The position numbers were made by a program, and so were the translations under genes. From Streptomyces xanthophaeus (GTDB lineage Bacteria > Actinomycetota > Actinomycetes > Streptomycetales > Streptomycetaceae), in contig NZ_CP076543.1 in NCBI RefSeq assembly GCF_030440515.1, forward strand, positions 7,169,001 to 7,233,000: a DNA stretch of 64,000 nucleotides, in the 5' to 3' direction. Each line of letters begins with the position of its first letter. The stretch's first letter is position 1. The notes under the pieces were generated by a model. The model was not told the origin of the DNA. It saw only the letters and a program-made list of their open reading frames with translations, and did no database searches. Positions 24,737 to 33,684 of the stretch are shown here, piece after piece.

Positions 24737-25357
24737 TCAGGCGACCTCACCGGCGGTCACGGGCGTGACCGTGTTCTCGGCGGTCACCGTCACGCCTTCG
24801 GCGATGTTCTCCTCCGTCAGCACCAGTGGGCCGAACACCGGGTTGAGGGGCAGGTCGTAGCCGGGCGGGGCCTGGGTCTCCTGCCAGTAGTAGACGCCGG
24901 TCGGCAGGGTGCGGGTGCACGTGCCGTCGGCCGAGGTGGTGCAGGTGCCGCCGATGGAGGTGTCCGGGTCGCTGCCGGTGGGCTGGAGTCCCGGGATGCC
25001 GTTGGTCTCCTCCCAGAGCTGGAAGACGGCCCCGCCCAGGGGGTTGCCGGTCGCCCCGTCCTCCTTGATCACCGTGACCTCACCGAGAGGCACACCGGGG
25101 CCCTCGCAGCCGGGATGCCCGGCCTCGCAGCGCGGCGGAGGGCACCACCCGGGGCCGCCGGCCATGGCGTGCTCCGGGCACAGGGCGGCACTCCCGCCGG
25201 CCTGGCCCGCGATGCCCGGCCGGTCGCTCCGGCCGGCCGTGCCCGCCCCGGCCGCCGCGGCGTACGAGGGCGCCGAAACCAGCAGGGCCGCCGTCGCCAC
25301 CCCGAGGACCCAGGGCTGCCACCCGCTCCATGACCGGCGCAATCCGTTCGGTGCCAT
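24737..25357 (-). CDS. Secreted prealbumin-fold (SpaA-like) protein
   Basis: A 206-aa secreted protein. A signal peptide (1-about 35, ending SYAAAA) is followed by a Cys-bearing linker (C60, C72, C77, C84) and one SpaA/Cna-B-like domain (about 92-196). VTVIKED (K98), the [12 protein letters not shown] motif (E160) and AENTV (N195) supply the Lys-Glu-Asn triad expected for an intramolecular isopeptide bond. Two Cys in the [12 protein letters not shown] hairpin (C139, C147) may form a disulfide. There is no LPxTG sorting signal or C-terminal membrane helix, so it would be released or held by another partner. ATG at 25357 has GGAG 4 nt upstream. It converges on the arsR gene. Confidence 0.82.
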   Translation of the reverse strand: MAPNGLRRSWSGWQPWVLGVATAALLVSAPSYAAAAGAGTAGRSDRPGIAGQAGGSAALCPEHAMAGGPGWCPPPRCEAGHPGCEGPGVPLGEVTVIKEDGATGNPLGGAVFQLWEETNGIPGLQPTGSDPDTSIGGTCTTSADGTCTRTLPTGVYYWQETQAPPGYDLPLNPVFGPLVLTEENIAEGVTVTAENTVTPVTAGEVA

Positions 25358-25504
25358 GACGCTCCATCCGCATACCGCTCCGGGCCTTCGTTCCAGCGAC
25401 ATGATCGGCCGGTGTGCCCGGGGCGGGGACGGCGACACTCCCGCCCGAGGGCATTCCGGCCCGGAGGACCACCCGGAAGCACTTGCACGGGAGAGGGCGA
25501 CGTC

Positions 25505-26869
25505 CTACGCCCGGCCCGGGCCCGCCGCGTCCAACAGGCCCTGCCAGTCCGGGATCTTCACCGAGCGGCGGCCCAGGGAGCGCCCCAGATCGGCCTCGGC
25601 CGCCTCGATGGCCAGCCAGCCCGGCCACCGCACCGGGTGCAGACCCGCCGCCCGCAGGGCGTCCAGCGGGTCCCCGGGGAGGTCGCGCCGGGCCAGTGCC
25701 CCCGCGTCCTGGAGCAGCGAGGACACGGTCTCCTTGGCGCAGGGCCGGTTCGTGCCGATCACCCCGGTCGGGCCACGCTTGATCCAGCCCGCCACGTACT
25801 CGCCGACCGAGGCCCGGCCCGCGCGCAGCACCCGGCCCGCCGCGTGCGGGACCGTACCCTTCGCGGCGTCGAAGGGCAGCCCGGCGAGGGGAACGCCCTT
25901 GTACCCCACCGAGCGCAGCACCAACTGCGCCTCGACGTCCTCGTGCACGCCCGTCCCGGTCACACCGCCCCGCCCGTCCGGGGCGGTGCGCTCGAAGCGC
26001 ATCCCGGTGACCCGGCCGTCCGGACCGCCCAGGATCTCCACCGGCCGAAGGTAGAACCGCAGTGCGATCCGGCGCGGACCCGCGTCCGGGCGGGCTCCCG
26101 ACCAGCCGCGCAGCACCTCCAGGTTCCGCCGGGCCACCGCCGGCAGGGCGGCGGCCGCCTCCGGGTCGGCGTACACGGGGTCGAGGGCCAGTTCGGCCGG
26201 GTCGGCCCAGGTGTCCACGCCCGGCAGGGTGCCCAGCTCACGCAGCTCCTTGGTGGTGAACCTGCCCTGCGAGGGACCCCGCCGGGCCACCATCGCCACC
26301 TCGCGCACCCCGCTCTCCGCGAGCGCGCCGAGCGCGGGCTGCGGCATGTCCGTCGGCGTCAGTTCGGCCGTGCCCCGGGCCAGGATCCGCGTCACGTCCA
26401 CCGCGACGTTGCCCGCCCCGACCACCACCGCCACATCCACGCCGGGCAGGTCGAAGGCCTCGGCGGCGGCGTCCGGGTGCCCGCTGTACCAGGACACGAA
26501 GGCCGTCGCGGAATGCACCCCGGTCAGCTCCTCGCCGGGGATCCCCAGCATCCGGTCCCGGGCCGCGCCCACGCAGTACACCACCGCGTGGTAAAGCTCC
26601 AGCAGCCGGTCCGTGGGCAGCGCCTCCCCGCCGACCTCCACGTTGCCGAGGAAGCGGATCCGCTCGTCCTCCAGCACGGTGCGCAGGCTGCCCTGGAGCG
26701 ACTTGATCTTCTCGTGGTCCGGGGCGACCCCGTACCGGACGAGCCCGTAGGGGGCGGGGAGCCGGTCCAGCACGTCCACCCGTACCCCGGGCACCTCGCG
26801 CTGCTGCACCAGCGTCTGGGCCGCGTAGACCCCGCTGGGGCCCGATCCGACAACGGCGACTCGAAGCAC
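25505..26869 (-). CDS. fprA: FprA-type ferredoxin/adrenodoxin NADP reductase
   Basis: A 454-aa FAD/NADPH reductase of the adrenodoxin-reductase family. The FAD motif VAVVGSGPSGVYAAQ is at the N-terminus, and PYGLVRYGVAPDHEKIKS is the family hallmark. The NADP-binding VVVGAGNVAVDVTRIL is near 150 and RRGPSQGRFTTKEL near 200. GYKGVPLAGLPFD and GWIKRGPTGVIGTNR lie near the C-terminus. It transfers electrons from NADPH to ferredoxins and could serve P450s genome-wide, but it is unlinked to the P450 operon at 4-7 kb, which has its own reductase. GTG at 26869 follows GGAG. No fused ferredoxin domain is present. Confidence 0.94.
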   Translation of the reverse strand: MLRVAVVGSGPSGVYAAQTLVQQREVPGVRVDVLDRLPAPYGLVRYGVAPDHEKIKSLQGSLRTVLEDERIRFLGNVEVGGEALPTDRLLELYHAVVYCVGAARDRMLGIPGEELTGVHSATAFVSWYSGHPDAAAEAFDLPGVDVAVVVGAGNVAVDVTRILARGTAELTPTDMPQPALGALAESGVREVAMVARRGPSQGRFTTKELRELGTLPGVDTWADPAELALDPVYADPEAAAALPAVARRNLEVLRGWSGARPDAGPRRIALRFYLRPVEILGGPDGRVTGMRFERTAPDGRGGVTGTGVHEDVEAQLVLRSVGYKGVPLAGLPFDAAKGTVPHAAGRVLRAGRASVGEYVAGWIKRGPTGVIGTNRPCAKETVSSLLQDAGALARRDLPGDPLDALRAAGLHPVRWPGWLAIEAAEADLGRSLGRRSVKIPDWQGLLDAAGPGRA

Positions 26870-26921
26870 GGCGGAGCTCCTCCCGCAGGTGGTCCCAGCA
26901 TGACACCGGCCCCCCGGGGAG

Positions 26922-27620
26922 TCAGCCCATCGTGCGCATCCGGTGGATCTCGGCGCTCTGCGTGGCCACCACCTCGGTGGCCATCTCCTCCACGGCCACG
27001 TTGTTCCCGCCCGCCAGCGCCTCGCCGGCCATCGTCACGGCGCCCTCGTGGTGGGCGGTCATCAGGGTCAGGAAGAGCCGGTCGAAGTCGGTCCCCCTGG
27101 CCGCGGTCAGATCCGCCAGCTGCCGCTCGGTCGCCATGCCCGGCATCGCGCCGTGGTCGTGGCCCTGCCCGTGCCCGCCGGAGGCCGCCGCCGGGGCCGG
27201 ATGGAGGGCCAACCACTTCTCCATCGCGCCGATTTCGGGCTTCTGGGCCGCCGTGATCCGCTCCGCCAGCCGTTTGACCCCGTCCGCCGAGGCCCGCTCG
27301 GGGGCCAGGGCGCTCATCGTCAGGGCCTGCCGGTGGTGTTCGATCATGCGCGACACGTAGGCGTGGTCGGCGGCGTTCGGGCTGTCGTCCGGTTTCGCCT
27401 TCGCGGCCTCTTCGGGCGTGAGGTGACGGGCCTTCTCGCCCGGCCGGCCCGGTGCGACGACCGCGGCCCGTCCGTCGTCGGCCCGGTCCGGCCCCTGGTC
27501 GCCCTGGCAGCCGGAGAGCGTCAGCAGGAGGCCGGCGGCCGCCGCCACCACAGCGGCGAACCGGACGGGCGGCGCCGGTAAGGACCGGGGGCGGCCCCTG
27601 AGGTCTTTTGCCATGTCCAT
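26922..27620 (-). CDS. DUF305 lipoprotein
   Basis: About 232 aa. A lipoprotein signal ends at the lipobox LSGC (C38). The DUF305 ferritin-like helical domain follows: ADHAYVSRMIEHHRQALTMSAL, MEKWL, then a His/Gly-rich link (GGHGQGHDHGAMPG) and the second half FLTLMTAHHEGAVTMA. The paired H-H motifs suggest metal (often copper) binding at the outer face of the membrane; the function is not established. Two ATGs (27620, 27614) lie at the start and neither has a strong ribosome-binding site. It is divergent from the LVIVD-repeat gene, with which DUF305 genes are often paired. Confidence 0.9.
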   Translation of the reverse strand: MDMAKDLRGRPRSLPAPPVRFAAVVAAAAGLLLTLSGCQGDQGPDRADDGRAAVVAPGRPGEKARHLTPEEAAKAKPDDSPNAADHAYVSRMIEHHRQALTMSALAPERASADGVKRLAERITAAQKPEIGAMEKWLALHPAPAAASGGHGQGHDHGAMPGMATERQLADLTAARGTDFDRLFLTLMTAHHEGAVTMAGEALAGGNNVAVEEMATEVVATQSAEIHRMRTMG

Positions 27621-27696
27621 GAAGGGAAGATACTGCCGGGGTCCTGGTTCCGCTCCCTCGCGGGCGGAGCCGATCGGGCTCTCAAGGGAGGGCACA

Positions 27697-29181
27697 GTGA
27701 CCTCGCTACACAGCAGGCGGTTACGGAACAGGAGGGTGGGGGTGGCCGTCGCCGCGGCCGGGCTCCTCACCACGCTCCTGGCGGCCGGACCCGCGGCCGC
27801 CACCCCCGACCCGGGCGACTTGGCGCCCGGCAGCGCGCATCAGCACGGCACCGGCCTCACCGAGGGCCGGGAGCTCGCTCCGGGCGACATCCCCGGCCAG
27901 GACGAGATCGTGCACAGCGCCAACGTCACGCACCTGGCCAACATCCCCAGCAGCGACCCCGCGGGGATCAACACCGACCTGGCCTTCCAGGGCAGGTACG
28001 CCTACGCGGGCAGCTACAGCGGCTTCACCATCTACGACATCGCGAACCCGAAGGCACCGAAGACGGTCACCCAGGTGCTCTGCCCCGGCGGCCAGAACGA
28101 CATCTCCGTCCACGGTGACCTGCTCTTCCTCTCCACCGACTCCTCGCGCAGCGACGACTCCTGCAACAGCGTCCCGCAGCCCGCCACGGAGAAGTCCTCG
28201 TGGGAGGGCATCAAGATCTTCGACATCAAGGACAAGAAGAACCCCAAGTACATCAAGTCCGTCGAGACCGCCTGCGGTTCACACACCCACACCCTGGTGC
28301 CGGGCGACCGCGACATCTACCTCTACGTCGCCTCGTACTCCCCGAACGAGGCCTTCCCCGACTGCAAGCCGCCGCACGACGGCATCTCGGTCGTGAAGGT
28401 CCCGAAGAAGGCGCCGACGAAGGCCGCGGTCGTCGCCTTCCCGGTCCTCTTCCCCGACGGCGGCAACCCGGGCGCGCCCACCAACCCCGGTGTCTCCAAG
28501 ACCACCGGCTGCCACGACATCACCGTGCTGCCGTCGAAGAACCTGGCCGCCGGCGCCTGCATGGGTGACGGCATCCTTTTCGACATCAGCAGGCCCGAGC
28601 AGCCGCGGGTCATCGACCGGGTCCAGGACAACGTGAATTTCGCGTTCTGGCACTCGGCCACCTTCAACGAGCGTGCGAACAAGGTGGTGTTCACCGACGA
28701 ACTCGGCGGCGGTGGCGGCGCCACCTGCAACGAGGCGACCGGTCCCCACCGCGGCGCCGACGGGATCTACGACATCACTGGCCGCGGGGACCAGCGCAAA
28801 CTCGCCTTCCGCGGCTACTTCAAGATTCCGCGCCACCAGGCCGACACCGAGAACTGCGTGGCCCACAACGGCTCGCTGGTCCCGGTCGGCGGCGGCCGCG
28901 ACATCATGGTGCAGGCCTGGTACCAGGGCGGCGTCTCCGTATGGGAGTTCACCGACTCCGCCCAGCCCAGGGAGATCGCCTACTTCGAGCGCGGACCGCT
29001 GACGACCGACCAGCTCGGACTCGGCGGGTCCTGGTCGGCGTACTACTACAACGGGCACGTCTACTCGAACGACATCGTCAAGGGCCTCGACGTGCTTCGG
29101 CTCGACGACCGGCGCACCGACAGCGCCAGGTGGGTGCGGATGGACCGGCTCAACGTGCAGACCCAGCCCGAGTACCACTGA
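27697..29181 (+). CDS. Secreted LVIVD-repeat protein
   Basis: About 494 aa with a signal peptide (VTSLHSRRLRNRR, hydrophobic segment, AAA) and LVIVD-type propeller repeats: AYAGSYSGFTIYDIANPKAP, WEGIKIFDIKDKKNPKYI, GILFDISRPEQPRVIDRV and VSVWEFTDSAQPREIAYFERG. The domain is a secreted beta-propeller of unknown activity. His-rich segments (GSAHQHG, GSHTHT, CHDI) could bind metal, in line with the divergent DUF305 lipoprotein. GTG at 27697 is preferred over earlier in-frame starts because AAGGGAGG lies 5 nt upstream. It ends 2 bp before the convergent tetR stop. Confidence 0.88.
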   Translation: MTSLHSRRLRNRRVGVAVAAAGLLTTLLAAGPAAATPDPGDLAPGSAHQHGTGLTEGRELAPGDIPGQDEIVHSANVTHLANIPSSDPAGINTDLAFQGRYAYAGSYSGFTIYDIANPKAPKTVTQVLCPGGQNDISVHGDLLFLSTDSSRSDDSCNSVPQPATEKSSWEGIKIFDIKDKKNPKYIKSVETACGSHTHTLVPGDRDIYLYVASYSPNEAFPDCKPPHDGISVVKVPKKAPTKAAVVAFPVLFPDGGNPGAPTNPGVSKTTGCHDITVLPSKNLAAGACMGDGILFDISRPEQPRVIDRVQDNVNFAFWHSATFNERANKVVFTDELGGGGGATCNEATGPHRGADGIYDITGRGDQRKLAFRGYFKIPRHQADTENCVAHNGSLVPVGGGRDIMVQAWYQGGVSVWEFTDSAQPREIAYFERGPLTTDQLGLGGSWSAYYYNGHVYSNDIVKGLDVLRLDDRRTDSARWVRMDRLNVQTQPEYH

Positions 29182-29183
29182 CC

Positions 29184-29849
29184 TCAGGGGTGCGACGGGC
29201 GCGGGGGCTGCGAAGGGTGCGAAGGGGGTGAGGGAATCGTTCCGCCGGGCGGCCCGCCGTCCGGCGGAACGCCGAGCTCCCAGTCCAGCCCGTAGCGCTG
29301 GAACAGCTCCGCCCGCAGCCGCTGTGCCGGCATCGGCGCGCCGGGCAGCAGGATCGCCACGACCGCGCCCATCAGCAGGGCCCGCAGCAGCGGATAGTCC
29401 GTGTCCGGGTCCGCCGAGCCGTACCGGACGACGGTGTCCCGCAGCAGCTCCGCCAGCCGTTGCTGCTCGGGGCACTGCACGAAGCCCTCGGCCGTGAGGA
29501 TGCCCGCCATGTGCGTGCGCATCAGCAGGGGTTCGTCCCGGGCGAGCCCCAGGACCGCGTCGACGGCACGCGCGAGCCGCTCGCGCCCGCACTCACTGCG
29601 GGGCTCCCGCTCCAGCGCGGCGTACAGGGTGAGGTGCATCAGCCGGTGCACCGCGGACTGCAGCAACTGCCGTTTGCCCGGGAAGTAGTACGAGACCAGG
29701 CCGCGTGCCGCGCCCGCCCGGTCGGCGATGTCGCCGAGCGTCGTGGCCTCGTAGCCGCGCTCGGCCACGAGTTCGACCGTGGACTGCAGCAGCCGCTCCC
29801 GGGAACGTCTGCGCAATTCTTCATTGACCGATGCGCTGCGCGGGGACAT
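29184..29849 (-). CDS. TetR-family regulator
   Basis: A 221-aa TetR repressor. The DNA-binding domain ERLLQSTVELVAERGYEATTLGDIADRAGAARGLVSYYFPGKRQLLQ is at about 17-62, followed by an all-helical ligand domain and a Pro/Ser-rich tail. ATG at 29849 has AGGAGT 5 nt upstream. Upstream, TGGC-TCCTG-GCCA and a TATATT element near 29880 may form operator and promoter. The target is not obvious; the PAP2 gene upstream is co-directional. Its stop nearly touches the convergent LVIVD stop. Confidence 0.92.
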   Translation of the reverse strand: MSPRSASVNEELRRRSRERLLQSTVELVAERGYEATTLGDIADRAGAARGLVSYYFPGKRQLLQSAVHRLMHLTLYAALEREPRSECGRERLARAVDAVLGLARDEPLLMRTHMAGILTAEGFVQCPEQQRLAELLRDTVVRYGSADPDTDYPLLRALLMGAVVAILLPGAPMPAQRLRAELFQRYGLDWELGVPPDGGPPGGTIPSPPSHPSQPPRPSHP

Positions 29850-29951
29850 GCTTACTCCTGCGTTGACTGGCTCCTGGCCAATATACTCAGCGCACGGGGT
29901 CGCCTGCTCTGGGTGACACGGGGGATCATCCAGGGCAGGCACGCCGTACCC

Positions 29952-30620
29952 TCACCGTTCCACCGGGTCGCAGCCGCGTATGCGGACGGGCACGGACGTC
30001 GCGAGAGCCACCAGGGCCACTCCCAGGAGCCAGCCCCCCAGCACGTCCGACGGCCAGTGCACCCCGAGGTACACACGGGTGAAGCCGACCCCGAGCACCG
30101 AGACCACGGCCACCGCCCAGGCGGCCACCGCCCAGGCGGCCACCACCCAGGCGACCGGCACACGGCCCCGGTGGGGGAGCAGCCACAGGAGCAGTCCGCA
30201 CACCACCGTCGCCGTCAGGGCGTGGCCGGACGGGTAGGCCGCGTACTGCGCCGAGTCCACCGGATCCGGCCACACCGGACGTTCCCGCCCCACCAGTGCC
30301 TTCAGCCCCTGCTGCAGCGCCGAGGCCGCCAGCGTCACCAGCGCCACCCGCAGCGCCCGCCCCCGGTCGCCCCGCCACCACAGCAGCACACAGGCGACCG
30401 CCGCCAGCGCCCGCATGGTCCAGGGGTCCCACACCCGGTCGCTGAGCACCTGCATCAGGTGCGTGACCCCGGGGTGGGTGACGGCGTGGGCGTGGAGGTC
30501 CCGGGCGACCCGTTCGTCGTAGGCGAGCAGCGGTTGCCACTGCGCGAGCACCAGCGCCGTCAGGACCGCCCCCAGCAGGGCGCAGCCGATGCCCGTCCAC
30601 CGCAAGTGATCGTTCCGCAT
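29952..30620 (-). CDS. PAP2-superfamily phosphatase
   Basis: A 222-aa polytopic membrane protein of the PAP2 / undecaprenyl-diphosphatase type. The three phosphatase motifs are KALVGRERP, YPSGHAL and RVYLGVHWPSDVLGG, with the two catalytic His in the last two. It dephosphorylates lipid phosphates such as phosphatidate or undecaprenyl diphosphate at the outer membrane face. Five to six hydrophobic helices are visible. An internal near-repeat, VAAWAVAAWAVAVVSV, lies in helix 5. The start at 30620 has a weak ribosome-binding site. Confidence 0.93.
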   Translation of the reverse strand: MRNDHLRWTGIGCALLGAVLTALVLAQWQPLLAYDERVARDLHAHAVTHPGVTHLMQVLSDRVWDPWTMRALAAVACVLLWWRGDRGRALRVALVTLAASALQQGLKALVGRERPVWPDPVDSAQYAAYPSGHALTATVVCGLLLWLLPHRGRVPVAWVVAAWAVAAWAVAVVSVLGVGFTRVYLGVHWPSDVLGGWLLGVALVALATSVPVRIRGCDPVER

Positions 30621-30636
30621 GTGGAGATCCTTGCAC

Positions 30637-30655
30637 CGCCGCCCGCCGGGCGGCG
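30637..30655 (-). terminator. Hairpin between the M56 peptidase and PAP2 genes
   Basis: CGCCGCCC and GGGCGGCG are perfect 8-bp arms around a 3-nt loop in the 66-bp gap between the two minus-strand genes. It may terminate or reduce read-through from the upstream M56 gene. Confidence 0.45.
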
Positions 30656-30686
30656 TGGGACGGCGCCGGGCAAGGCCGGGGCGTGC

Positions 30687-31628
30687 CTACTGGGCGAGCG
30701 CGCTCAGCCCCGGTACGAAGGCCACCAGCAGCGGGATCGCCGGGACCAGCGTGGCCAGCGCCGTCAGCCGCAGCCGGCGGCCGGGGGAGAGCCGGGGCGC
30801 CGCCGACAGCAGCCGGCGCACCCGCTGCGGAACGTGCGCGTGCTCGGGCGAGGAGGTCCCGAACACCCCCCGGTCCTCGTTGAGTCCGACCAGCGCCAGC
30901 GCGATCGTCAGCCGTCCGAACCGCCGGGAGGCCACGTCGTCGGCCGCCATCTCCACCAGCCGGTGCATCTCCGCCTCGAACGCCGCGAAGACCGGCACCT
31001 GCGGGAAGCCCCGGGCCAGCGCCCGCGAACAGTGCAGCAGCCAGTCGTGCCGGGCCGCCGCGTGCCCCTGCTCGTGCGCCAGCACCGCGTCCAGCTGGCT
31101 GCCCTTCAGCCGGCCCAGCGCCGCCGTCGTGACCACCAGCTGCGGGGCAGCTCCCGGCAGCCACCAGGCATCCGGCCGGGGACCCTCCAGGACGACGAGC
31201 CGCGCATCCGCCGGGTCCTCCCCGGGCAGCAGAGGGGCCCGTACCAGCAGTTCGCTGCCCTGCGCACGACGCCGGGCCCGGGCCCGCAGCACCTCACCGG
31301 TCAGCATCGCCGCGGTCCACAGCCCGCCGCCCGCCAGCGCGAGCGCGGTGACGGCGGCCCACGGCCCGCCGGCCGCGCCCAGGGCATAGGCGTCGGCCAC
31401 CCCGTGCGGGGCGGAGGCGAACAGTCGGCCCCGGACCGCCTGCCAGGCGGCCGCCGCGCTCAGCAGCATCGACAGTCCGAAGCACAGGAGCACGGCGCCG
31501 ACCACGCACTGCCACACCCACAGGGCGACGACCGGCTCACGCTCGGGCCACCGGGCCCGGGCCAGCAGACGGGGGGCGAGCACCGCGGTCAGGGCGCCGA
31601 GCAGCAGGAGAACGGCGGGGACCATCAT
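30687..31628 (-). CDS. M56-family membrane metallopeptidase
   Basis: A 313-aa membrane zinc peptidase of the M48/M56 (BlaR1-like) group. Three N-terminal helices, a fourth near 90-112, then HEQGH at 185-189 (HExxH) in VLAHEQGHAAARHDW, with a downstream EMAADDVASRR providing the third ligand, and a C-terminal helix. In actinobacteria these genes usually sit beside a BlaI/CopY-type repressor, which the peptidase cleaves; none is present within several genes here, so the target is unknown. An 81-bp gap separates it from the upstream DUF5134 gene, and the two may form an operon. Confidence 0.88.
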   Translation of the reverse strand: MMVPAVLLLLGALTAVLAPRLLARARWPEREPVVALWVWQCVVGAVLLCFGLSMLLSAAAAWQAVRGRLFASAPHGVADAYALGAAGGPWAAVTALALAGGGLWTAAMLTGEVLRARARRRAQGSELLVRAPLLPGEDPADARLVVLEGPRPDAWWLPGAAPQLVVTTAALGRLKGSQLDAVLAHEQGHAAARHDWLLHCSRALARGFPQVPVFAAFEAEMHRLVEMAADDVASRRFGRLTIALALVGLNEDRGVFGTSSPEHAHVPQRVRRLLSAAPRLSPGRRLRLTALATLVPAIPLLVAFVPGLSALAQ

Positions 31629-31709
31629 GGCCGCCAGCCTATGAGCGAGGGACTACCTGCGGGTACGTCCGCGCGCGAAGGGTGACGCAGGACACGTCCG
31701 CCGGCGCCG

Positions 31710-32264
31710 TCACATGGTGAGCAGCATGGCCAACATCCCCATTCCCATGGCGAGTCGGCAGGCGCGGACGAGTTCGGCGGGTCCGCCCCGGCCGGCGGCC
31801 GGCCGCGGGGACACGGAGTCGCCCGCGGTGATCAGCCGGGTCCCGCCGAGCATCACGTACCCGGCGTAGTAGAGGAGCAGCGCACCCGTCAGCAGGGGCG
31901 GCCCGGCCACCTGGGCGTGCTGCGGCCCGTGCTCCGCCCCGGGCCCGGCCGACAGGGCCATGTAGACCATCGTCAGGGAGCCCACCAGGTGGTGCGCGTG
32001 GTGCGGTCCGCCCCGCAGCAGCCACAGGGCGTGCAGGGCCGCGCCGCAGAAGACCACACCCAGCACGGGCGCCCGCCACCCGTCGCCGCGCCCGCCGAGG
32101 GGTACGGCCATCAGCGCCATCCCGAATCCCATCACCGCCTCCCCGGCGGCGCCGCCGTCCGAACCCCGCGCCCGGTACAGGCAGTACGCACCACTCACCG
32201 CACACAGCAGCACCAGCAGCCAGGAGGAGACGGAGGGGGTGAGGGACGTGGCGGAACCGTGCAC
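31710..32264 (-). CDS. DUF5134 multi-spanning membrane protein
   Basis: A 184-aa integral membrane protein with about five hydrophobic helices, His residues between them (LHALWLLRGGPHHAHHLVGSL) and a final Met-rich helix (CRLAMGMGMLAMLLTM). This matches DUF5134, often found beside copper or peptidase genes in Streptomyces; the function is unknown. GTG at 32264 has GGGAGG 7 nt upstream. It is divergent from a GNAT gene. The 130-bp intergenic region holds the inverted repeat GGCAT-GTCAT-ATGCC at 32358-32372, close to the GNAT start. Confidence 0.75.
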   Translation of the reverse strand: MHGSATSLTPSVSSWLLVLLCAVSGAYCLYRARGSDGGAAGEAVMGFGMALMAVPLGGRGDGWRAPVLGVVFCGAALHALWLLRGGPHHAHHLVGSLTMVYMALSAGPGAEHGPQHAQVAGPPLLTGALLLYYAGYVMLGGTRLITAGDSVSPRPAAGRGGPAELVRACRLAMGMGMLAMLLTM

Positions 32265-32394
32265 GGCGGAACCTCCCGGTTCGTCGGCGTCACGGGGAGA
32301 GATGCCCCTCTCACACCACCCTCACGCGGCTCCGGGATACGCTCTCCCTGCCTTCCAGGCATGTCATATGCCGCCGCACTGAACGGAGCGCCCG

Positions 32395-32934
32395 ATGTCG
32401 ACCGCCCAGCCCGCCGCCCTGAGTTTCCGTAGCGCCGTCGAGGCGGACGTGCCGGAACTGGTGGAACTCGTCGAGTCCGCCTACCGCGGGGACGCGAGCC
32501 GGGCCGGCTGGACCACCGAGGCCGACTACCTGGACGGGCAGCGCACCGACCCGGACGGGGTCCGCGCCGTCATCGCCGCCCCGGACGGGGTCCTGCTCGT
32601 CGTCGAGCGCGCGGGTGAACTCGTCGCCTGCTGCCAGCTCGAACACCGGGACGACCACGTCTACTTCGGGATGTTCGCCGTCCGCCCCGGCCTCCAGGGC
32701 GGGGGCCTCGGCAAGGAGATCCTGGCCGAGGCCGAGCGCCGCGCCCGCGAGACGTGGGGCGCCAAGGAGATGCGGATGACGGTGGTGCACGTACGGGAGG
32801 AGCTCATCGCGTACTACGTGCGCCGCGGCTACCGGCGCACCGGCGAGCTGAGCCCCTTCCCCTACGGTGACGAGCGCTTCGGCGTCCCGCTCCGCGACGA
32901 CCTGGCCTTCGAGCTGCTGGTCAAGTCGCTCTGA
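32395..32934 (+). CDS. GNAT-family N-acetyltransferase
   Basis: A 179-aa GNAT enzyme. The N-terminal LSFRSAVEADVPELVELVESAYRG, the acetyl-CoA loop RPGLQGGGLGKEIL and the C-terminal AYYVRRGYRRTGEL are family-typical. The substrate is unknown; the overall pattern resembles PAT-like acetyltransferases acting on small amines or drugs. ATG at 32395 follows GGAGCG. It is immediately followed by a CCGGAG-type hexanucleotide repeat and then a convergent gene. Confidence 0.9.
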   Translation: MSTAQPAALSFRSAVEADVPELVELVESAYRGDASRAGWTTEADYLDGQRTDPDGVRAVIAAPDGVLLVVERAGELVACCQLEHRDDHVYFGMFAVRPGLQGGGLGKEILAEAERRARETWGAKEMRMTVVHVREELIAYYVRRGYRRTGELSPFPYGDERFGVPLRDDLAFELLVKSL

Positions 32935-32981
32935 GCCGGAGCCGGAGCCGGAGCCGTATCCGGAGCTGCGTCCGGAGCCGG
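32935..32981. repeat. CCGGAG hexanucleotide repeat
   Basis: GCCGGAGCCGGAGCCGGAG is followed by imperfect copies (TATCCGGAGCTGCGTCCGGAGCC), about six units in all. It fills the space between the convergent GNAT and GDPD genes. Confidence 0.8.
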
Positions 32982-32991
32982 GCCGCCGTCG

Positions 32992-33684
32992 TCAGGCGGT
33001 GAAGCGCCCGGTGCTGCGGATCTCCGGGAAGTCCGTGGCGGCGCCGTCCAGTCCGAGCGCCCGCGCGAGCCGCAGCAGGTCCAGGGTGTCGACCGCCCGG
33101 CCCGTCACGCGCAGGCCCGCCGCGTGCGCCGCGTCGACCGTCTCCAGGCTGAGCCGGTGGATGTCCACGGCGACGGTCGCGGCGCCCACGGCCAGTGCCC
33201 GGTCCACCACGGACCCGGCCCCGACGCCGGCGGAGGCCGCGTACAGGACGGTCCGTACGCCCGGCACCAGCCGGGCCGTCTCGGCGAGCACCGCCTCCTG
33301 GGTGGAGGCCACCTCCACCCGGGAGGTCAGGTCGTGGCGCAGGATCAGCTCCGCGAGCACCGCGGCGGTGGCCAGGTCGGCGACGAAGGCCTGGAGCGGT
33401 ACCCGGACCGCGTCCAGGACCTCCTCCAGGACCGGCACGTGCTCGCCCTGACCGGCGTCCAGCTCGCGCAGCTCGGCCAGGGTCAGATCGGCGACGGCCC
33501 CCGAGCCGTCGGTGGTCCGGTCCACCTCGGGGTCGTGCACGGCGACGAGGGCTCCGTCCTTGCTCAGGCGCAGATCCAGAGCGATGACGTCCATGCCGCA
33601 ACGTTCCGCTCGGAGGTACGACCGCAGGGTGTTCTCCGGTTCGACACCCATGACCCCGCGGTGACCGATGGTGAGGAAAGTCAA
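32992..33684 (-). CDS. Glycerophosphodiester phosphodiesterase-family protein, degenerate active site
   Basis: A 230-aa TIM-barrel protein of the GDPD family. The catalytic acid/base HRG (H8, R9), EPENT (E15-T19) and VHDP (H50) are present. However, the metal-binding ExD of the third strand reads A35-L-D37 (IALDLRLSKDG), and the second-half Glu of the usual IEIK strand is replaced (QAFVADL, 98-104). Two of the expected Ca/Mg ligands are therefore missing, and normal glycerophosphodiesterase activity is doubtful. It is short, cytosolic and without a signal peptide. It may bind rather than cleave, or use another metal geometry. Confidence 0.82.
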   Translation of the reverse strand: MTFLTIGHRGVMGVEPENTLRSYLRAERCGMDVIALDLRLSKDGALVAVHDPEVDRTTDGSGAVADLTLAELRELDAGQGEHVPVLEEVLDAVRVPLQAFVADLATAAVLAELILRHDLTSRVEVASTQEAVLAETARLVPGVRTVLYAASAGVGAGSVVDRALAVGAATVAVDIHRLSLETVDAAHAAGLRVTGRAVDTLDLLRLARALGLDGAATDFPEIRSTGRFTA

